A DNA stretch of 64,000 bases from Methanoplanus endosymbiosus (GCF_024662215.1 NZ_CP096115.1:2864935-2928934), one strand, 5' to 3'; shown: positions 36,705 to 46,675, counted from the stretch's first letter. The notes: a model not told the origin generated them from the letters alone. Numbers and translations: made by a program.

Positions 36705-36944
36705 ATGGTAGAAGAAAAAACAGAGTATTTTGATGTTTTAATCCCACCGGGAGTACCAAGATCAGTTATTTACGATATCACCGACAGATTTGAGGTTGAG
36801 ATTGTAAACAGGAAACGTATGATGAAATTTGCAAATATGGACGGAGATATAAGGGAGCTTTTAGCATTCCGGTGCACAAGGGATACAGCAGAGCAGGTCC
36901 AGGCTTATATGCTCTCTGAACTTGAAAAGTTTATAGCTGAATAA
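36705..36944 (+). CDS. Small conserved methanogen protein of unknown function
   Basis: This is a 79-residue acidic alpha/beta protein (FDVLIPPGVPRSVIYDITDR, and RELLAFRCTRDTAEQVQAYM). No motif is recognised. It begins nine bases after the marker-14 stop, so it is very likely in the same transcript and may work with it. The composition and codon pattern match neighbours. Confidence 0.75.
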   Translation: MVEEKTEYFDVLIPPGVPRSVIYDITDRFEVEIVNRKRMMKFANMDGDIRELLAFRCTRDTAEQVQAYMLSELEKFIAE

Positions 36945-37040
36945 CATTGCCCGGGTCTCAATGGCCTGTAATAATTTTTAATTAATTTTAAATGTTTTTT
37001 TTACCGGTTTTCCGGATAACCAAAGCCAAACCAAAAGAGA

Positions 37041-37049
37041 CTTAAATAA
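37041..37049 (+). promoter_or_regulatory. TATA box, leaderless transcript
   Basis: CTTAAATAA is centred 25 bases before the ATG at 37070, so transcription should begin at or next to the start codon. No Shine-Dalgarno is present. Confidence 0.5.
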
Positions 37050-37069
37050 TTCACAGGTATTTTCTAATA

Positions 37070-37348
37070 ATGGTCTGGCTTAAAACACTCGAAAATTCAT
37101 ACGTCAATTCTGAAAATATCCTGTCCATAACTTTTGACAGCAGATGCAACTCTTTTGTTGCAGTTGTCGGATATAAGGATATAAGACTTCAGCATAAGAT
37201 ATTTCAGGACCGGATGCTTGATGATATACTTGCCGGAGCTCAGCCCAGAAATGAGTGTGAGATCATCGAAGAGATGATAGAACATATTGAATCCGCTAAA
37301 AAAGATGATGTGAATATTCTGGATTTCAGTTCAATACTTGGTTATTAA
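37070..37348 (+). CDS. Small hypothetical protein
   Basis: This is a 92-residue soluble acidic protein (MVWLKTLENSYVNSENILSI; AVVGYKDIRLQHKIF). I recognise no family. A TATA box exactly 25 bases upstream and coding-like composition support it as real and leaderless. It converges on purD. Confidence 0.65.
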   Translation: MVWLKTLENSYVNSENILSITFDSRCNSFVAVVGYKDIRLQHKIFQDRMLDDILAGAQPRNECEIIEEMIEHIESAKKDDVNILDFSSILGY

Positions 37349-37450
37349 TTCTGAAATTACTTTTAAACCGGTTCTGAGCTGATCCTGAAGGGGATGCACA
37401 TCTATAATTTTATGCCGGAAAAATATAGAATGATTATTTCCGGATGGATT

Positions 37451-38746
37451 CTATTGTCTGATCTCTTTCATATGGGCAATTCTTTTATCGAGGACTTCCT
37501 GTGTGCCGATATCCGTTCTGTATCTGATATTTCCCTCTACCGATGCTGCCGCCTCTTCTGCAATCTTCTCTGCCTCTGTTAAGGTATCTGCCATACCGAC
37601 AAATGCAAGTGTCCTTGAGGTCTGCGTATAGAGATTATTATCCTCTTCAGTAACATTGGCATAATATGAAAATGCCTCTCCGGCATCCTTTATTGTGATT
37701 AAATCTCCGGGATTTGGTGAATCCGGATAGCCTTCCGGCACAAGATATTTGCATACTGTTGCTTTATTTTCAAACATTACATCTGACTGTGAGAGTCTGC
37801 CTTCCGCAATTTTTCTGACAATATCACATAAGTCCGATGAAAGCAGGGTTAACAGATTCATTGCCTCAGGATCGCCAAACCGTGCATTAAATTCAATGAC
37901 TTTCGGCCCTTCTGATGTATTCATAAACTGGCCGTACAGCATACCACGGTAGATCACATCTTCACTTCTGAGGGATGCCACAACATCCTCCATTATGGCA
38001 AGTGCTTTATCATAATCCTCTTCTGTGACAAAGGGCATCATATGATCCGGCATTGTATATGATCCCATACCTCCCGTATTCGGGCCGACATCACCAGCAA
38101 ATGCCCTCTTATGATCCTGCACCAGAGGCATAGGCACTATGTGGGTACCGTCCACAAAGGCCATAAGTGTGAACTCCTCTCCGATTAGGCGCTCTTCAAG
38201 GACAACATCTCCGCCGATCTCTGTTATATATTCTATCGCGCCTTCTGCATCGAAATGCTCACCCATTATTTTTACGCCCTTTCCGCCGGTAAGTCCAATA
38301 GGTTTTACAGCAAGATCGCCGTCATAACTCCGGATAAAAAGAGCAGCCTCTTCTGCGTCATGAAATACCCTGTACAGAGGACACCCGGCAACGCCGTGCT
38401 TCTCCATCATATTCCGGCAGAAAGCCTTGTCTGTCTCAAGCCTTGCTGCCATCCTTGACGGGCCGATACAGGCTATCCCTTTCTCCTCAAGCAGGTCTGA
38501 AATTCCAGCTTCAAGGGGTGCTTCCGGGCCGATTACTGCATACTCAATACTATTATTATATGCAAATTCAGCTGCGGCATTGATATCTGTCTCACTGTTT
38601 ATCAGATATTTTTTGCAGAGCTTTGCAATGCCTGGGTTTTTCTTCCCCATAACAGCATATAATTCGCAGTTACCATTTCGCGAGAGTGCCTCTGCAATTG
38701 CATGCTCTCTTCCGCCTCCGCCAACAACAAGAATCTTCATAGCCAT
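37451..38746 (-). CDS. purD: Phosphoribosylamine-glycine ligase (GAR synthetase)
   Basis: PurD joins 5-phosphoribosylamine and glycine with ATP in purine synthesis. The N-terminal [15 protein letters not shown] is the family signature. The ATP-grasp region ([40 protein letters not shown]) and [13 protein letters not shown] near residue 285 are intact. The length is 431 residues. The first ATG (38746) has GGATGG at usable distance; ATG 38740 two codons later is possible. Next upstream on the same strand are pyrE and carS. Confidence 0.96.
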   Translation of the reverse strand: MAMKILVVGGGGREHAIAEALSRNGNCELYAVMGKKNPGIAKLCKKYLINSETDINAAAEFAYNNSIEYAVIGPEAPLEAGISDLLEEKGIACIGPSRMAARLETDKAFCRNMMEKHGVAGCPLYRVFHDAEEAALFIRSYDGDLAVKPIGLTGGKGVKIMGEHFDAEGAIEYITEIGGDVVLEERLIGEEFTLMAFVDGTHIVPMPLVQDHKRAFAGDVGPNTGGMGSYTMPDHMMPFVTEEDYDKALAIMEDVVASLRSEDVIYRGMLYGQFMNTSEGPKVIEFNARFGDPEAMNLLTLLSSDLCDIVRKIAEGRLSQSDVMFENKATVCKYLVPEGYPDSPNPGDLITIKDAGEAFSYYANVTEEDNNLYTQTSRTLAFVGMADTLTEAEKIAEEAAASVEGNIRYRTDIGTQEVLDKRIAHMKEIRQ

Positions 38747-38778
38747 ATTATTTCCATCCTGCTAAACAAAAATATGTC

Positions 38779-39291
38779 TTATTTACTTAAAAGTTCGGAG
38801 ACAGAGGCAAGTGGTTTTAATGTTACACCTTCCACTGCAAGTCTCTTCTCAGCTCCCTGTTCACGGTCCACCACACATACCACGGTATCAATATTGGCAC
38901 CTGCATCTTTGAGTGAATTTATGCCGTAAATTACACTCCCGCCTGATGTTGTTACGTCCTCGACTAAAAGGACATTCTTACCTCTGACATCTCCGATGAT
39001 ATTTCCGGAAAGCCCGTATTCTTTCTCTTCTTTTCTGATTATGCAAAACGGCCTGCCTGATGAGAGTGATGCCGCAACTGCGATTGGCACAGCGCCTACT
39101 GCGACACCTGCAACGACATCGAATTCAAATTTTTCTGAGATTGCCTCTCCTATCTGAGAGAGCAGTGCCGGTTTTGTGCACGCTGTTTTTATATCAATGT
39201 AATATGAACTCTTTGCGCCTGAGGCCAGGGTGAATTCTCCGAATTCAATCGCGCCGTGTTCAATCAGAATTTCTGCAATTTTGTTTACCAT
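38779..39291 (-). CDS. pyrE: Orotate phosphoribosyltransferase
   Basis: PyrE converts orotate and PRPP to OMP. The 170-residue protein has ASGAKSSYYIDIKTACTKPA at the N-terminus and the PRPP motif VLLVEDVTTSGGSV at ~105-118. Both are standard for archaeal PyrE. The start overlaps the 3' end of carS by seven bases, so it is coupled to a lipid gene rather than to other pyrimidine genes; pyrC lies 10 kb away. Confidence 0.95.
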   Translation of the reverse strand: MVNKIAEILIEHGAIEFGEFTLASGAKSSYYIDIKTACTKPALLSQIGEAISEKFEFDVVAGVAVGAVPIAVAASLSSGRPFCIIRKEEKEYGLSGNIIGDVRGKNVLLVEDVTTSGGSVIYGINSLKDAGANIDTVVCVVDREQGAEKRLAVEGVTLKPLASVSELLSK

Positions 39292-39839
39292 GGAACATCC
39301 TTTACTCCTATCATATATCCTGCAATATTTGTAATTCTATGCAGCAGAGGTGTGGCTATTAATATCCAGATGAAGACAACCGGAGTAATATTTGCTAATA
39401 TCCACTGAAGATCAAAGATTAACAGAAGCACCATGGCTCCTGCAACAAGGTCATACTGATCTGCAATAAGCCACTCTTCCCCGCTTTTTTTGTTCAGCCT
39501 TCTCTTAAAAAAACTTTTAACAAGGTCACCAAGCAGTGCGCCCGCTGAGAGGAGCACTACAGAGAGAACAGTATGTATCTGAAAATCAAAGACTCCCTGA
39601 AGGTATATCTGAATCAGCCCGATGACTATCCCGCAGAATACACCACCAATAAGGCCACGCCACGTTTTTCCGTCTCCAAAAAGCCTTCTTCCGTCAGAAA
39701 AGTTCTTCCCCGAATCTATGGGTCTTCCGCCCCCGAATACTGCCGCGGCTGAATTCGGGATATATGCAGGAAGCATAATCCACATAGCAATGAAAAGTGC
39801 TGTTAAAATATCCTGATAAATGAAATCAATTAATGACAA
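39285..39839 (-). CDS. carS: CDP-archaeol synthase
   Basis: CarS activates 2,3-di-O-geranylgeranylglyceryl phosphate with CTP, giving CDP-archaeol for polar-lipid head-group attachment. The 184-residue membrane protein has about five helices. It shows the motif set FGGGRPIDSGKNFSDGRRLF followed by GDGKTWRG, and GDLVKSFFKRRLN followed by GEEWLIADQYD, which match the DUF46/CarS family. It is first in a carS-pyrE(-purD) minus-strand group and is divergent from the tetraether-lipid gene tes. Confidence 0.93.
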   Translation of the reverse strand: MSLIDFIYQDILTALFIAMWIMLPAYIPNSAAAVFGGGRPIDSGKNFSDGRRLFGDGKTWRGLIGGVFCGIVIGLIQIYLQGVFDFQIHTVLSVVLLSAGALLGDLVKSFFKRRLNKKSGEEWLIADQYDLVAGAMVLLLIFDLQWILANITPVVFIWILIATPLLHRITNIAGYMIGVKDVPW

Positions 39840-39999
39840 TATGCTAATATAAAGCTTTATTAAAATAAATAATATAACGATTTAATAAGAATAGCCAATT
39901 TTGAAATTAAATTCAATATGAATTTAGTTAAGGTATCATTGCCATAAATATAAGGTATAGAAAAATTAATGAAAAAAAGGATATAAGTGGGAATAATCC

Positions 40000-40009
40000 T
40001 TATAAATAT
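40000..40009 (+). promoter_or_regulatory. TATA box of the tes-mptN operon
   Basis: TTATAAATAT centred about 27 bases before ATG 40031 predicts a leaderless or nearly leaderless mRNA. The 190-bp AT-rich spacer must also hold the opposite promoter for carS. Confidence 0.5.
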
Positions 40010-40030
40010 GATAATACTTGTGAGATCAAC

Positions 40031-41521
40031 ATGGTGCTGAAAGTTACAAAAGGACTCTGTCCGGAATGCGGTGCAATTCTTCCGGCTGAAATTATTGAAG
40101 ATGACGGTAAGGTATGGATCGTCCGTACATGTCCTGAACATGGCAGATTTAAAAATTTATACTGGTCAGATGCGGAGATGTATAAAAGATATGACCAGTT
40201 TGAGTATATTGGCAGAGGTGTTGACAACCCACAGAGAATAGCGGCTCCTGAGGAGTGCAATACGGCCTGCGGGCTTTGTAATAATCATAAATCATCCACA
40301 CTGCTCGCAAACATTGACCTGACAAACAGGTGCAACTTAAACTGTGAATTCTGCTTTGCCAATGCAAGGGCGTGTGGGTATGTTTATGAACCCACATTTG
40401 AACAGATTGTTGATATGCTTACAATGCTCAGGGCGCAGAAACCTCTTCCTGCACCGGCTGTGCAGTTTGCAGGCGGAGAGCCGACAATGCGTGATGATCT
40501 TGTTGAGATTGTTAAAAAAGCACGCGACTTAGGTTTTAAGCAGATACAGCTTGCAACAAATGGTGTAATTCTTTCACGCAACAAAGAGCTGTTAAAAGAG
40601 TTAAAGCTTGCCGGATTGTCCACAATATATCTTCATTTTGATGGTGTTACAAAGGATACCAACCCTATGATCAATATCAGCAGAAAGGTTGTTGACAACT
40701 GTTCTGAGATTGGTCAGGGTATTGTTCTTGTGCCGACTGTCATCAATGGCATGAATGACCATCAGGTAGGAGATATAATAAAATTTGCGGCTGAGCATAT
40801 TGATGTTATAAGAGGCGTAAATTTCCAGCCTGTGGCATTTACAGGCGCTGCTTCAGAAGATGATGTTGTAAAGGAGAGGGTTACTATTCCCGATCTTCTT
40901 GACAGAATAGAGGTTCAGACTGAAGGAAAGCTCAAAAAGGATTATTTCTATCCGGTTCCATGCGTGGTTCCTATTTCAGAGCTTATTGAATCATACTCCG
41001 GAAAGCCGCAGTTCACCTTCACAGCTCATCAGCACTGCGGTGCAGCCACATATGCCTTTGTAACCGAAGACGGACTTTCTCCGGTGAACAGGATGATAAA
41101 TGTCGATGAATTCTTCAGAGTCATGACTGAGATGGCAGAAAAACTTGGTGATAAAAGGACAATAAATAAATACAAAACTCTTGCAGAGGGAATTAAAGGC
41201 CTTCATCACTCTGTAAAATCAAGTGAATCCGGAAAGACCGGTGAGTTCTGGAAGATGCTGTATCAGGCACTTATTAAGCATGATTTTGATGCACTAAAGG
41301 ACTTCCACTGGAACGCCCTCTTTATCGGGACCATGCACTTCATGGACAATTATAATTACGACCTTGCCCGTGTACAGAGGTGCTGTATCCATTATGCAAC
41401 CCCTGATGGCCGCCTGATACCGTTCTGCACCTATAATTCAGGCCCTGTATTTCGGGAGCAGGTATGGAAGAAGTTTTCAAAGCCTATTGAAAACCCTGAT
41501 CAAATTGAGTCATTAGACTGA
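40031..41521 (+). CDS. tes: Radical SAM tetraether lipid synthase (Tes/MJ0619-like)
   Basis: The 496-residue protein has an N-terminal CPECG...CPEHG zinc or rubredoxin-like knuckle (Cys10 onward). Next come CNTACGLCNNHKSSTLLANI and TNRCNLNCEFCFANA, where CxxxCxxC binds the SAM [4Fe-4S] cluster, and AGGEPTMRDD. Further conserved cysteines (VPCVVP, HQHCGA, RCCIH, FCTYN) suggest auxiliary clusters. This layout is that of the MJ0619 group. The group was first proposed to methylate methanopterin and is now understood as tetraether synthase, coupling archaeol chains through their terminal methyls into GDGT. Its neighbours, mptN downstream and carS upstream, speak to both histories. Confidence 0.87.
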   Translation: MVLKVTKGLCPECGAILPAEIIEDDGKVWIVRTCPEHGRFKNLYWSDAEMYKRYDQFEYIGRGVDNPQRIAAPEECNTACGLCNNHKSSTLLANIDLTNRCNLNCEFCFANARACGYVYEPTFEQIVDMLTMLRAQKPLPAPAVQFAGGEPTMRDDLVEIVKKARDLGFKQIQLATNGVILSRNKELLKELKLAGLSTIYLHFDGVTKDTNPMINISRKVVDNCSEIGQGIVLVPTVINGMNDHQVGDIIKFAAEHIDVIRGVNFQPVAFTGAASEDDVVKERVTIPDLLDRIEVQTEGKLKKDYFYPVPCVVPISELIESYSGKPQFTFTAHQHCGAATYAFVTEDGLSPVNRMINVDEFFRVMTEMAEKLGDKRTINKYKTLAEGIKGLHHSVKSSESGKTGEFWKMLYQALIKHDFDALKDFHWNALFIGTMHFMDNYNYDLARVQRCCIHYATPDGRLIPFCTYNSGPVFREQVWKKFSKPIENPDQIESLD

Positions 41522-41538
41522 ATTAACACTTTTTTCAC

Positions 41539-42336
41539 ATGATACGCATTGTTAAAAAACCCACTGATACGCCGGATGACAATTCTACCGGCATGGTAGC
41601 AGATGCCCTTAAAAAGCGGGGTGTGGATTTTTCATACCTTGATCTTGACAGCATTGACTTATTTTCCGGTGAGATAGAGAATGATCTCATCTGGGTATGC
41701 GGGATTAAGCAGACCGGAATTCATTTTGATGCGATTTCTGCACTGAGTCTTAGAAACAGGGTTGTCAATTCTCCGGAGGCAATTGCCATATGCGCCAATA
41801 AGGCACAGACTACTGCAAGGCTTCTGCGTGATAATGTGCCAACTCCTGAGACGATATTTACCGATTCGGTGGAGAAGGTGGAGGAATTCCTGAGGGAGCA
41901 GAAGAAGGTTGTATATAAGCCGGTTTATGGCTATGACGGCAATGGAATTTATCCGATGGATGACATTTCCATGCTGGGAGAATCACCGTATTATATCCAG
42001 GAGTTTATCGAAAATATCTGTGATTACCGGGTTTTTGTAATTAATGGCAGGGCTGTTGGTGCTATTAAAAGGGAGTCTGACACCTTTGCGCATAATATTC
42101 ATCAGGGCGGGTCAGGCGTACCTGTCGTTGATATCCCAGAGGATATGGCTGATATTGCTTCACAGGCTGCCCTGTCGGTTGGCATTGACTACTGCGGTGT
42201 TGATCTTTTAGATTATGGTAATTCTTATACTGTTCTTGAGGTGAACGGCACGCCAAACTGGCACTGCATGGGCGCGCCTATCTGGGATTATCTCGCAGAA
42301 TATCTGACTGAACAGGAGAACGAATTAAAATCTTAA
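41539..42336 (+). CDS. mptN: ATP-grasp ligase, tetrahydromethanopterin:glutamate ligase-like (MptN)
   Basis: This is a 265-residue RimK-type ATP-grasp enzyme with KKVVYKPVYGYDGNGIYPMD, YYIQEFIENICDYRVFVING and the metal-binding LLDYGNSYTVLEVNGTPNW. The family adds amino acids to an acid end; MptN (MJ0620) adds alpha-linked glutamate to the methanopterin side chain. The tes-mptN order repeats the MJ0619-MJ0620 pair, which favours MptN over ribosomal RimK. Methanomicrobiales contain glutamate-bearing pterins (tatiopterins), which suits this. It begins 17 bases after tes and is co-transcribed. Confidence 0.8.
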   Translation: MIRIVKKPTDTPDDNSTGMVADALKKRGVDFSYLDLDSIDLFSGEIENDLIWVCGIKQTGIHFDAISALSLRNRVVNSPEAIAICANKAQTTARLLRDNVPTPETIFTDSVEKVEEFLREQKKVVYKPVYGYDGNGIYPMDDISMLGESPYYIQEFIENICDYRVFVINGRAVGAIKRESDTFAHNIHQGGSGVPVVDIPEDMADIASQAALSVGIDYCGVDLLDYGNSYTVLEVNGTPNWHCMGAPIWDYLAEYLTEQENELKS

Positions 42337-42558
42337 TTTTCATGATGAAGCATTTTGTGTTTCATCTGCCATCTGTGAGCAGCTGCTCATGGGTGACTCT
42401 TTTTGCTCACCAGTGATAAATCTGAGAATTTGTCTGCACAGTCAGATTTTTCAGACAGTGTCAGTTTATCTGTTATCCTTTCTCTGGCAGTTGCTGAAAA
42501 AAAAATATTATTTGGTTGTATTCCGGAATTTTATGGTTTTTTTGGAGTTTTTTAATTA

Positions 42559-43011
42559 TTACTGTACTAATGTGTCTGAAAGAATCTTTGCGATATCAAT
42601 CCAGATTACCAGATCTTTTGTTCCGTTCTCTTCCTTACCTATTTTAATAATGCCCTTTACATAAGCCTCTCTTGACATTGTTTCGTCCATCTGGTCAACA
42701 TCATCTTCGGATATCTGAAGGACGCTCTGTACGTCATCAACTATCAGTCCTACATTTGAGCCGTTTGCCGCATCAGCAACAAGAACAATAATTTTCTGGT
42801 TTTCTGCTTTATCTCCAACAGGCAGGCCCATAAGCTGATTAAGATTGAGAATATTGGTAATCTCCCCCCTGAGATTGATGATGCCGGCAATATGCGCCGG
42901 TGCTCTCGGAACCGGAGTTATTGGCATCATCTCTACTATCTCCCTTGCAATGTGGATATCAAGGGCGTAGTGAACGCCTGATATCTCAAACTGTACAACA
43001 TCAATCATCAT
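42559..43011 (-). CDS. cheW: Chemotaxis adaptor CheW
   Basis: CheW bridges chemoreceptors and the CheA kinase. The 150-residue protein shows VVQFEISGVHYALDIHIARE, then RAPAHIAGIINLRGEITNIL and IVDDVQSVLQI, the complete SH3-like double barrel. It lies 21 bases downstream of the chemoreceptor gene and is co-transcribed with it. No CheA is in the window. Confidence 0.95.
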   Translation of the reverse strand: MMIDVVQFEISGVHYALDIHIAREIVEMMPITPVPRAPAHIAGIINLRGEITNILNLNQLMGLPVGDKAENQKIIVLVADAANGSNVGLIVDDVQSVLQISEDDVDQMDETMSREAYVKGIIKIGKEENGTKDLVIWIDIAKILSDTLVQ

Positions 43012-43032
43012 ATTATCTCTTCTCCTTTCCTC

Positions 43033-46000
43033 TCAGCATTTGAACTTTGAGTTTGCAGCTTCAAGTTTGTTTGCAAGTTCACTGACTTCATGGATTGCAC
43101 TGCCAATCTCCTCTACTGATGCGCTGGCCTCTTCTGCAAGTGCAGCGAGTTCTTCTGCCTCTTTCTGAACTTCTTTTGTCTGTTCTGTTCCCATATCTGC
43201 TGAACGGACAACATTATTGGAGATGTTTGCCTGGTCCTCAATGGCCCTTGTAATCTCACCGATATCAGTTGATACCTGTCCGGCGTTACTGATGATAGTA
43301 TTCAGTGCCCCTATTGTCTTTGTAACACTTTCCACACCATCAACGATCTCATTGTTTGCTGAGGTTATCGCCTTTGCTGTCTTCTCACTGCTCGTCTGAA
43401 CCATAGACACAACGCTTCCGATTGAATCTGCTGCTGCCCTTGCCTCTCCTGCCAGGTTTTTGACTTCACCTGCCACGACTGCGAATCCTCTTCCATGTTC
43501 CCCGGCACGTGCGGCCTCTATTGCTGCATTGAGTGCAAGGAGATTGATCTGTCCGGTTATATCATTGATCAGTTTTACGACATTACTTACTTCCTTAATC
43601 TTCTCAGTCAGTTCGTTTATGTCAGTAACACTCTCATTTGCAATCTTCTCTACATTGCCCATCTTCCGGTTCGCATCATTGCCAAGGTTCTGAGCTTCCC
43701 TGCCGATATCAACAACATGGTTTGCTGCATTGAATACTTCCTGTGATGTGCTGGCAATCTCCTCGTTTGATGCTGAAAGGTCGGCAATCTGACGGTTTAT
43801 ATCTTCTATGTTCTCCAGAAGTTTTCTGGTAAGATCTGCGGCTTTCTGGCTTGTATGTGCAACCTCTTCAGCTGCCTTGCCAACTTCATCCGTTCCCCTG
43901 CTGATCTCTCCTGAATTGATTACAATCTGTTTTGTGACATCATTTGCAACCCCAAGGCTTTCGGAGATGTTCTCACCTACATTGTTAAGTTCGTGTTTAA
44001 ATCTCTCAAAATCACCTCTGACAGTTATATCGTCTGAAAACCTTGCTGTGAAGTCTCCTTTGGCATAATGTCCTGACAGTGCCATTGCTTCATGTATGGG
44101 TGTTGCGATACCCTGCATGAGACTATTGAGATTTTCAACAAGTCCTGAGTAGATACCCTCGTATTTTGTGCTGTCAGATCTTTCATTAAGGTTTCCGTCC
44201 TGGCCGGCTACTGCAAGTGTATCAATATCATTTATCAGATCAGTAAGGGTGTCATAGACCACTTTGATTGAAGAAGAAATTTCAACAAACTGTTCCCTGA
44301 TCTCTTTTGTGTATCTGTCTGCTTCACCCACATTAAGTTTTATATCTTCAGGTTTTCCTGCTGCTATTGCCTCAAGGTCTGCTGCAATATTTGCCACTTC
44401 CTGATCCATGTAAATGCTCTGTGACACCTCGGCAGTTCTGTCCTGGTAGATGTAGTAGTTTACATCGATTTCTCCTTCATCATCAAGAATTGGTGTCTGA
44501 AAGAGCCTTAAGTATGATTTGGTGTTGTCCGGCCATCTGATCTCAAGATCGGATACTGCCCTTTTTTTTGTCTCATAAGAGGCATAGAAGTCATCACCGG
44601 TTACTTCAATGTCAAAGTCATAGAGTTTCTTTGCCATCAGTTCGTTATAGCTTCCGTGCCATGCTCTCTCATATTCTTTATTGAGATCAAGCCTGTGCTT
44701 GTCAGGTGCAAGCATTGTTATTGCCTGTGGGTTGTCTTTAAGGAATGTCTCTGCCCGTTTCTGGAGCTTCTGGATCTCTTTTAGCTCTTTGGTCTGCTCT
44801 GTCAGGTCCTGGTAGATGTAGTAGTTGACATCAATATCTCCTTTATCATCAAGGATGGGTGTCTGAAAGAGCCTCAGGTAACTGATGTCACCATCAGACC
44901 ATTTAATCTCCAGATCAGAGACCGCTTTTCTTTTGGTATTGTATGATGCGTAGAAGTCATCCCCGCCCGTGACAGTTATATCAAAGTCGTATAGCTTCTT
45001 TGCCATCAGTTCTTCATAACTTCCGCGCCATGCTTTTTCATATTCCTTATTGAGATCAAGCCTGTGCTTGTCAGATGCAAGCACGGTAATTGCCTGTGGG
45101 TTATCCTTTAAAAATGCCTCAGCACGCTTCTGAAGTTTTTTGGAGTTGTCAATCTCTTCTCTGAGTAATGTGATGTCGTTGTAAACCGTCAGGACAGAGT
45201 CAACAATGCCGTTTTCATCAAGAAGCGGAATGTTGTACCTTTCGACAACTTTTGTTCCGGCAGGGAATTCTATTATGGCCTCCCCATGGCTTGCTTTTTT
45301 TGTCTCTATTGTCTGTGCAATTGATTTTCCTTCCTGTTTTATATATCTGAAATCTCCAATTGTCAGGTTTTCTGCTTCCTGTTCTGAAAATCCTGTCAGT
45401 TCTATGAATGCACGGTTTGATTTTCGGACTGACATATCTTTATTCCAGAGAAGAATCGGCATCGGGTTTTCCTGGACAATTGCATTGGACTGCTCCTCCA
45501 GTTTCCTGATGTCATTCATCTTTTCCGTCTGTTCAGTTAAGTCCTGGTATATGTAGTAGTTGACATCAATCTCCCCGTCATCATCAAGAATTGGTGTCTG
45601 GAAGAGCCTGAGGTAGCTGATTTCACCGTCCGGCCATTTGATCTCAAGGTCTGAGACTGCATTTCTTTTTGTTTCATATGAAGCATAGAAGTCATCTCCG
45701 CCTGTGATTGTTATGTTAAAGTCATAGAGCTTCTTCGCCATCAGTTCATCGTAACTGCCGCGCCATATTTTCTGATATTCCTTGTTGAGATCAAGCCTGT
45801 GTTTATCGGCTGCAAGCACTGTTATTCCCTGCGGGTTGTATTTTAGGAATGCATCAGCACGTTTCTGGAGTTTTTCTGCCTCTTTTGATTCTTTTTCCCT
45901 GAGAGATTCAATATTTTTAATTTCTTCCATCAGGCTGTTTAAAAGTTCTGCATATTCTTTATCCCGGCCCTCAAAATCACCAGAATTGATTAATACACTC

Positions 46001-46050
46001 TCTTTATCATTTAGAAATTTTTCAACACTTTCTCTTATCTTCTCTATCAT
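43033..46050 (-). CDS. Soluble methyl-accepting chemotaxis protein with four PAS domains, three near-identical
   Basis: About 1005 residues with no transmembrane segment, so the receptor is cytoplasmic. A short coiled coil (1-60) leads to PAS1, then a divergent PAS2 ([20 protein letters not shown]), PAS3 and PAS4. PAS1, 3 and 4 are recent copies ([19 protein letters not shown]; [13 protein letters not shown]). A HAMP-like/coiled-coil stretch and the signalling tip [20 protein letters not shown] with [12 protein letters not shown] follow. PAS domains may hold heme, flavin or a ligand; none can be named. ATG 46050 (MIEKIRE) is preferred, and an in-frame ATG at 46077 would add nine hydrophobic residues. 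It is coupled to cheW. Confidence 0.92.
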   Translation of the reverse strand: MIEKIRESVEKFLNDKESVLINSGDFEGRDKEYAELLNSLMEEIKNIESLREKESKEAEKLQKRADAFLKYNPQGITVLAADKHRLDLNKEYQKIWRGSYDELMAKKLYDFNITITGGDDFYASYETKRNAVSDLEIKWPDGEISYLRLFQTPILDDDGEIDVNYYIYQDLTEQTEKMNDIRKLEEQSNAIVQENPMPILLWNKDMSVRKSNRAFIELTGFSEQEAENLTIGDFRYIKQEGKSIAQTIETKKASHGEAIIEFPAGTKVVERYNIPLLDENGIVDSVLTVYNDITLLREEIDNSKKLQKRAEAFLKDNPQAITVLASDKHRLDLNKEYEKAWRGSYEELMAKKLYDFDITVTGGDDFYASYNTKRKAVSDLEIKWSDGDISYLRLFQTPILDDKGDIDVNYYIYQDLTEQTKELKEIQKLQKRAETFLKDNPQAITMLAPDKHRLDLNKEYERAWHGSYNELMAKKLYDFDIEVTGDDFYASYETKKRAVSDLEIRWPDNTKSYLRLFQTPILDDEGEIDVNYYIYQDRTAEVSQSIYMDQEVANIAADLEAIAAGKPEDIKLNVGEADRYTKEIREQFVEISSSIKVVYDTLTDLINDIDTLAVAGQDGNLNERSDSTKYEGIYSGLVENLNSLMQGIATPIHEAMALSGHYAKGDFTARFSDDITVRGDFERFKHELNNVGENISESLGVANDVTKQIVINSGEISRGTDEVGKAAEEVAHTSQKAADLTRKLLENIEDINRQIADLSASNEEIASTSQEVFNAANHVVDIGREAQNLGNDANRKMGNVEKIANESVTDINELTEKIKEVSNVVKLINDITGQINLLALNAAIEAARAGEHGRGFAVVAGEVKNLAGEARAAADSIGSVVSMVQTSSEKTAKAITSANNEIVDGVESVTKTIGALNTIISNAGQVSTDIGEITRAIEDQANISNNVVRSADMGTEQTKEVQKEAEELAALAEEASASVEEIGSAIHEVSELANKLEAANSKFKC
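44441..45873 (-). repeat. Three intragenic ~330-bp PAS repeats
   Basis: Near-identical DNA blocks occur at about 44441-44770, 44811-45138 and 45546-45873. Each starts with TGGTA(G/T)ATGTAGTAGTT and ends near GCCTGTGNTTNTC. The first two are 370 bp apart. The third is separated from them by the divergent PAS2 segment. Recombination between units could change PAS number in frame. Confidence 0.85.
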
Positions 46051-46077
46051 AACATATACCACATATAGAAATTTCAA

Positions 46078-46475
46078 AAAACAATACTGATAATCAATAG
46101 TCTGATGTCAGTGTTTTTCAGTTTATTCTCATATCAAAAATCTTCAGGATTTTATATCTGATGAATAACTGTAAGTAATTTCAGCATATATAATTTATTT
46201 ATCTAACATTTTGTGTGGAATTATTATTCTGTATATTAATTTTTGCAGAATTGATCGTTATTTTGTCAGACAATTTATATTTGTGTGTTCTATGGATGTG
46301 TGGGATTAATATGGCCGGATTTGTTTATGATTTGTGCTGCCCGTTTTGATCATATCATGTAATGCCCTTAAATACAGTCATTCACTTATGTTTTGTTAAG
46401 TTATCCTTTCAGGAATAAATAACAGCACTTCAGAATTTTTACAAATTTTAAAGTCAGCTTAAGAAGAACAGGCCT
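46078..46475. other. AT-rich intergenic region upstream of the chemoreceptor
   Basis: It is very AT-rich with several T and A runs. It should contain the promoter for the minus-strand chemoreceptor operon. No open frame or RNA gene is recognised. It leads into the tandem repeat array at 46476. Confidence 0.4.
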
Positions 46476-46675
46476 GATTGCTGAAAGTTACGTAATACAT
46501 AGTTGCTGGAAGTTACGTAATATATAGTTGCTGGAAGTTACGTAATACATAGTTGCTGGAAGTTACGTAATATATAGTTGCTGAAAGTTACGTAATACAT
46601 AGTTGCTGGAAGTTACGTAATACATAGTTGCTGGAAGTTACGTAATACATAGTTGCTGAAAGTTACATAATATGC
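46476..46675. repeat. Eight tandem 25-bp repeats with TTACGTAA palindrome
   Basis: The unit AGTTGCTGGAAGTTACGTAA + TACAT is repeated head to tail eight times in exactly 200 bp. Copies vary at two places only: CTGGAAG or CTGAAAG, and TACAT or TATAT. The last copy is decayed (ACATAA, TATGC). Each unit holds the 8-bp palindrome TTACGTAA, so the array presents a dyad every 25 bp (about 2.4 helical turns). There are no spacers, so it is not CRISPR. The even spacing suggests a protein-binding array or an iteron-like site; the nearest genes are UPF0058 and dnaG. Confidence 0.93.

Noticed and set aside
46476-46675. CRISPR array
   Set aside because: Repeats are directly adjacent with no spacers, the unit is 25 bp, and no cas genes are present.
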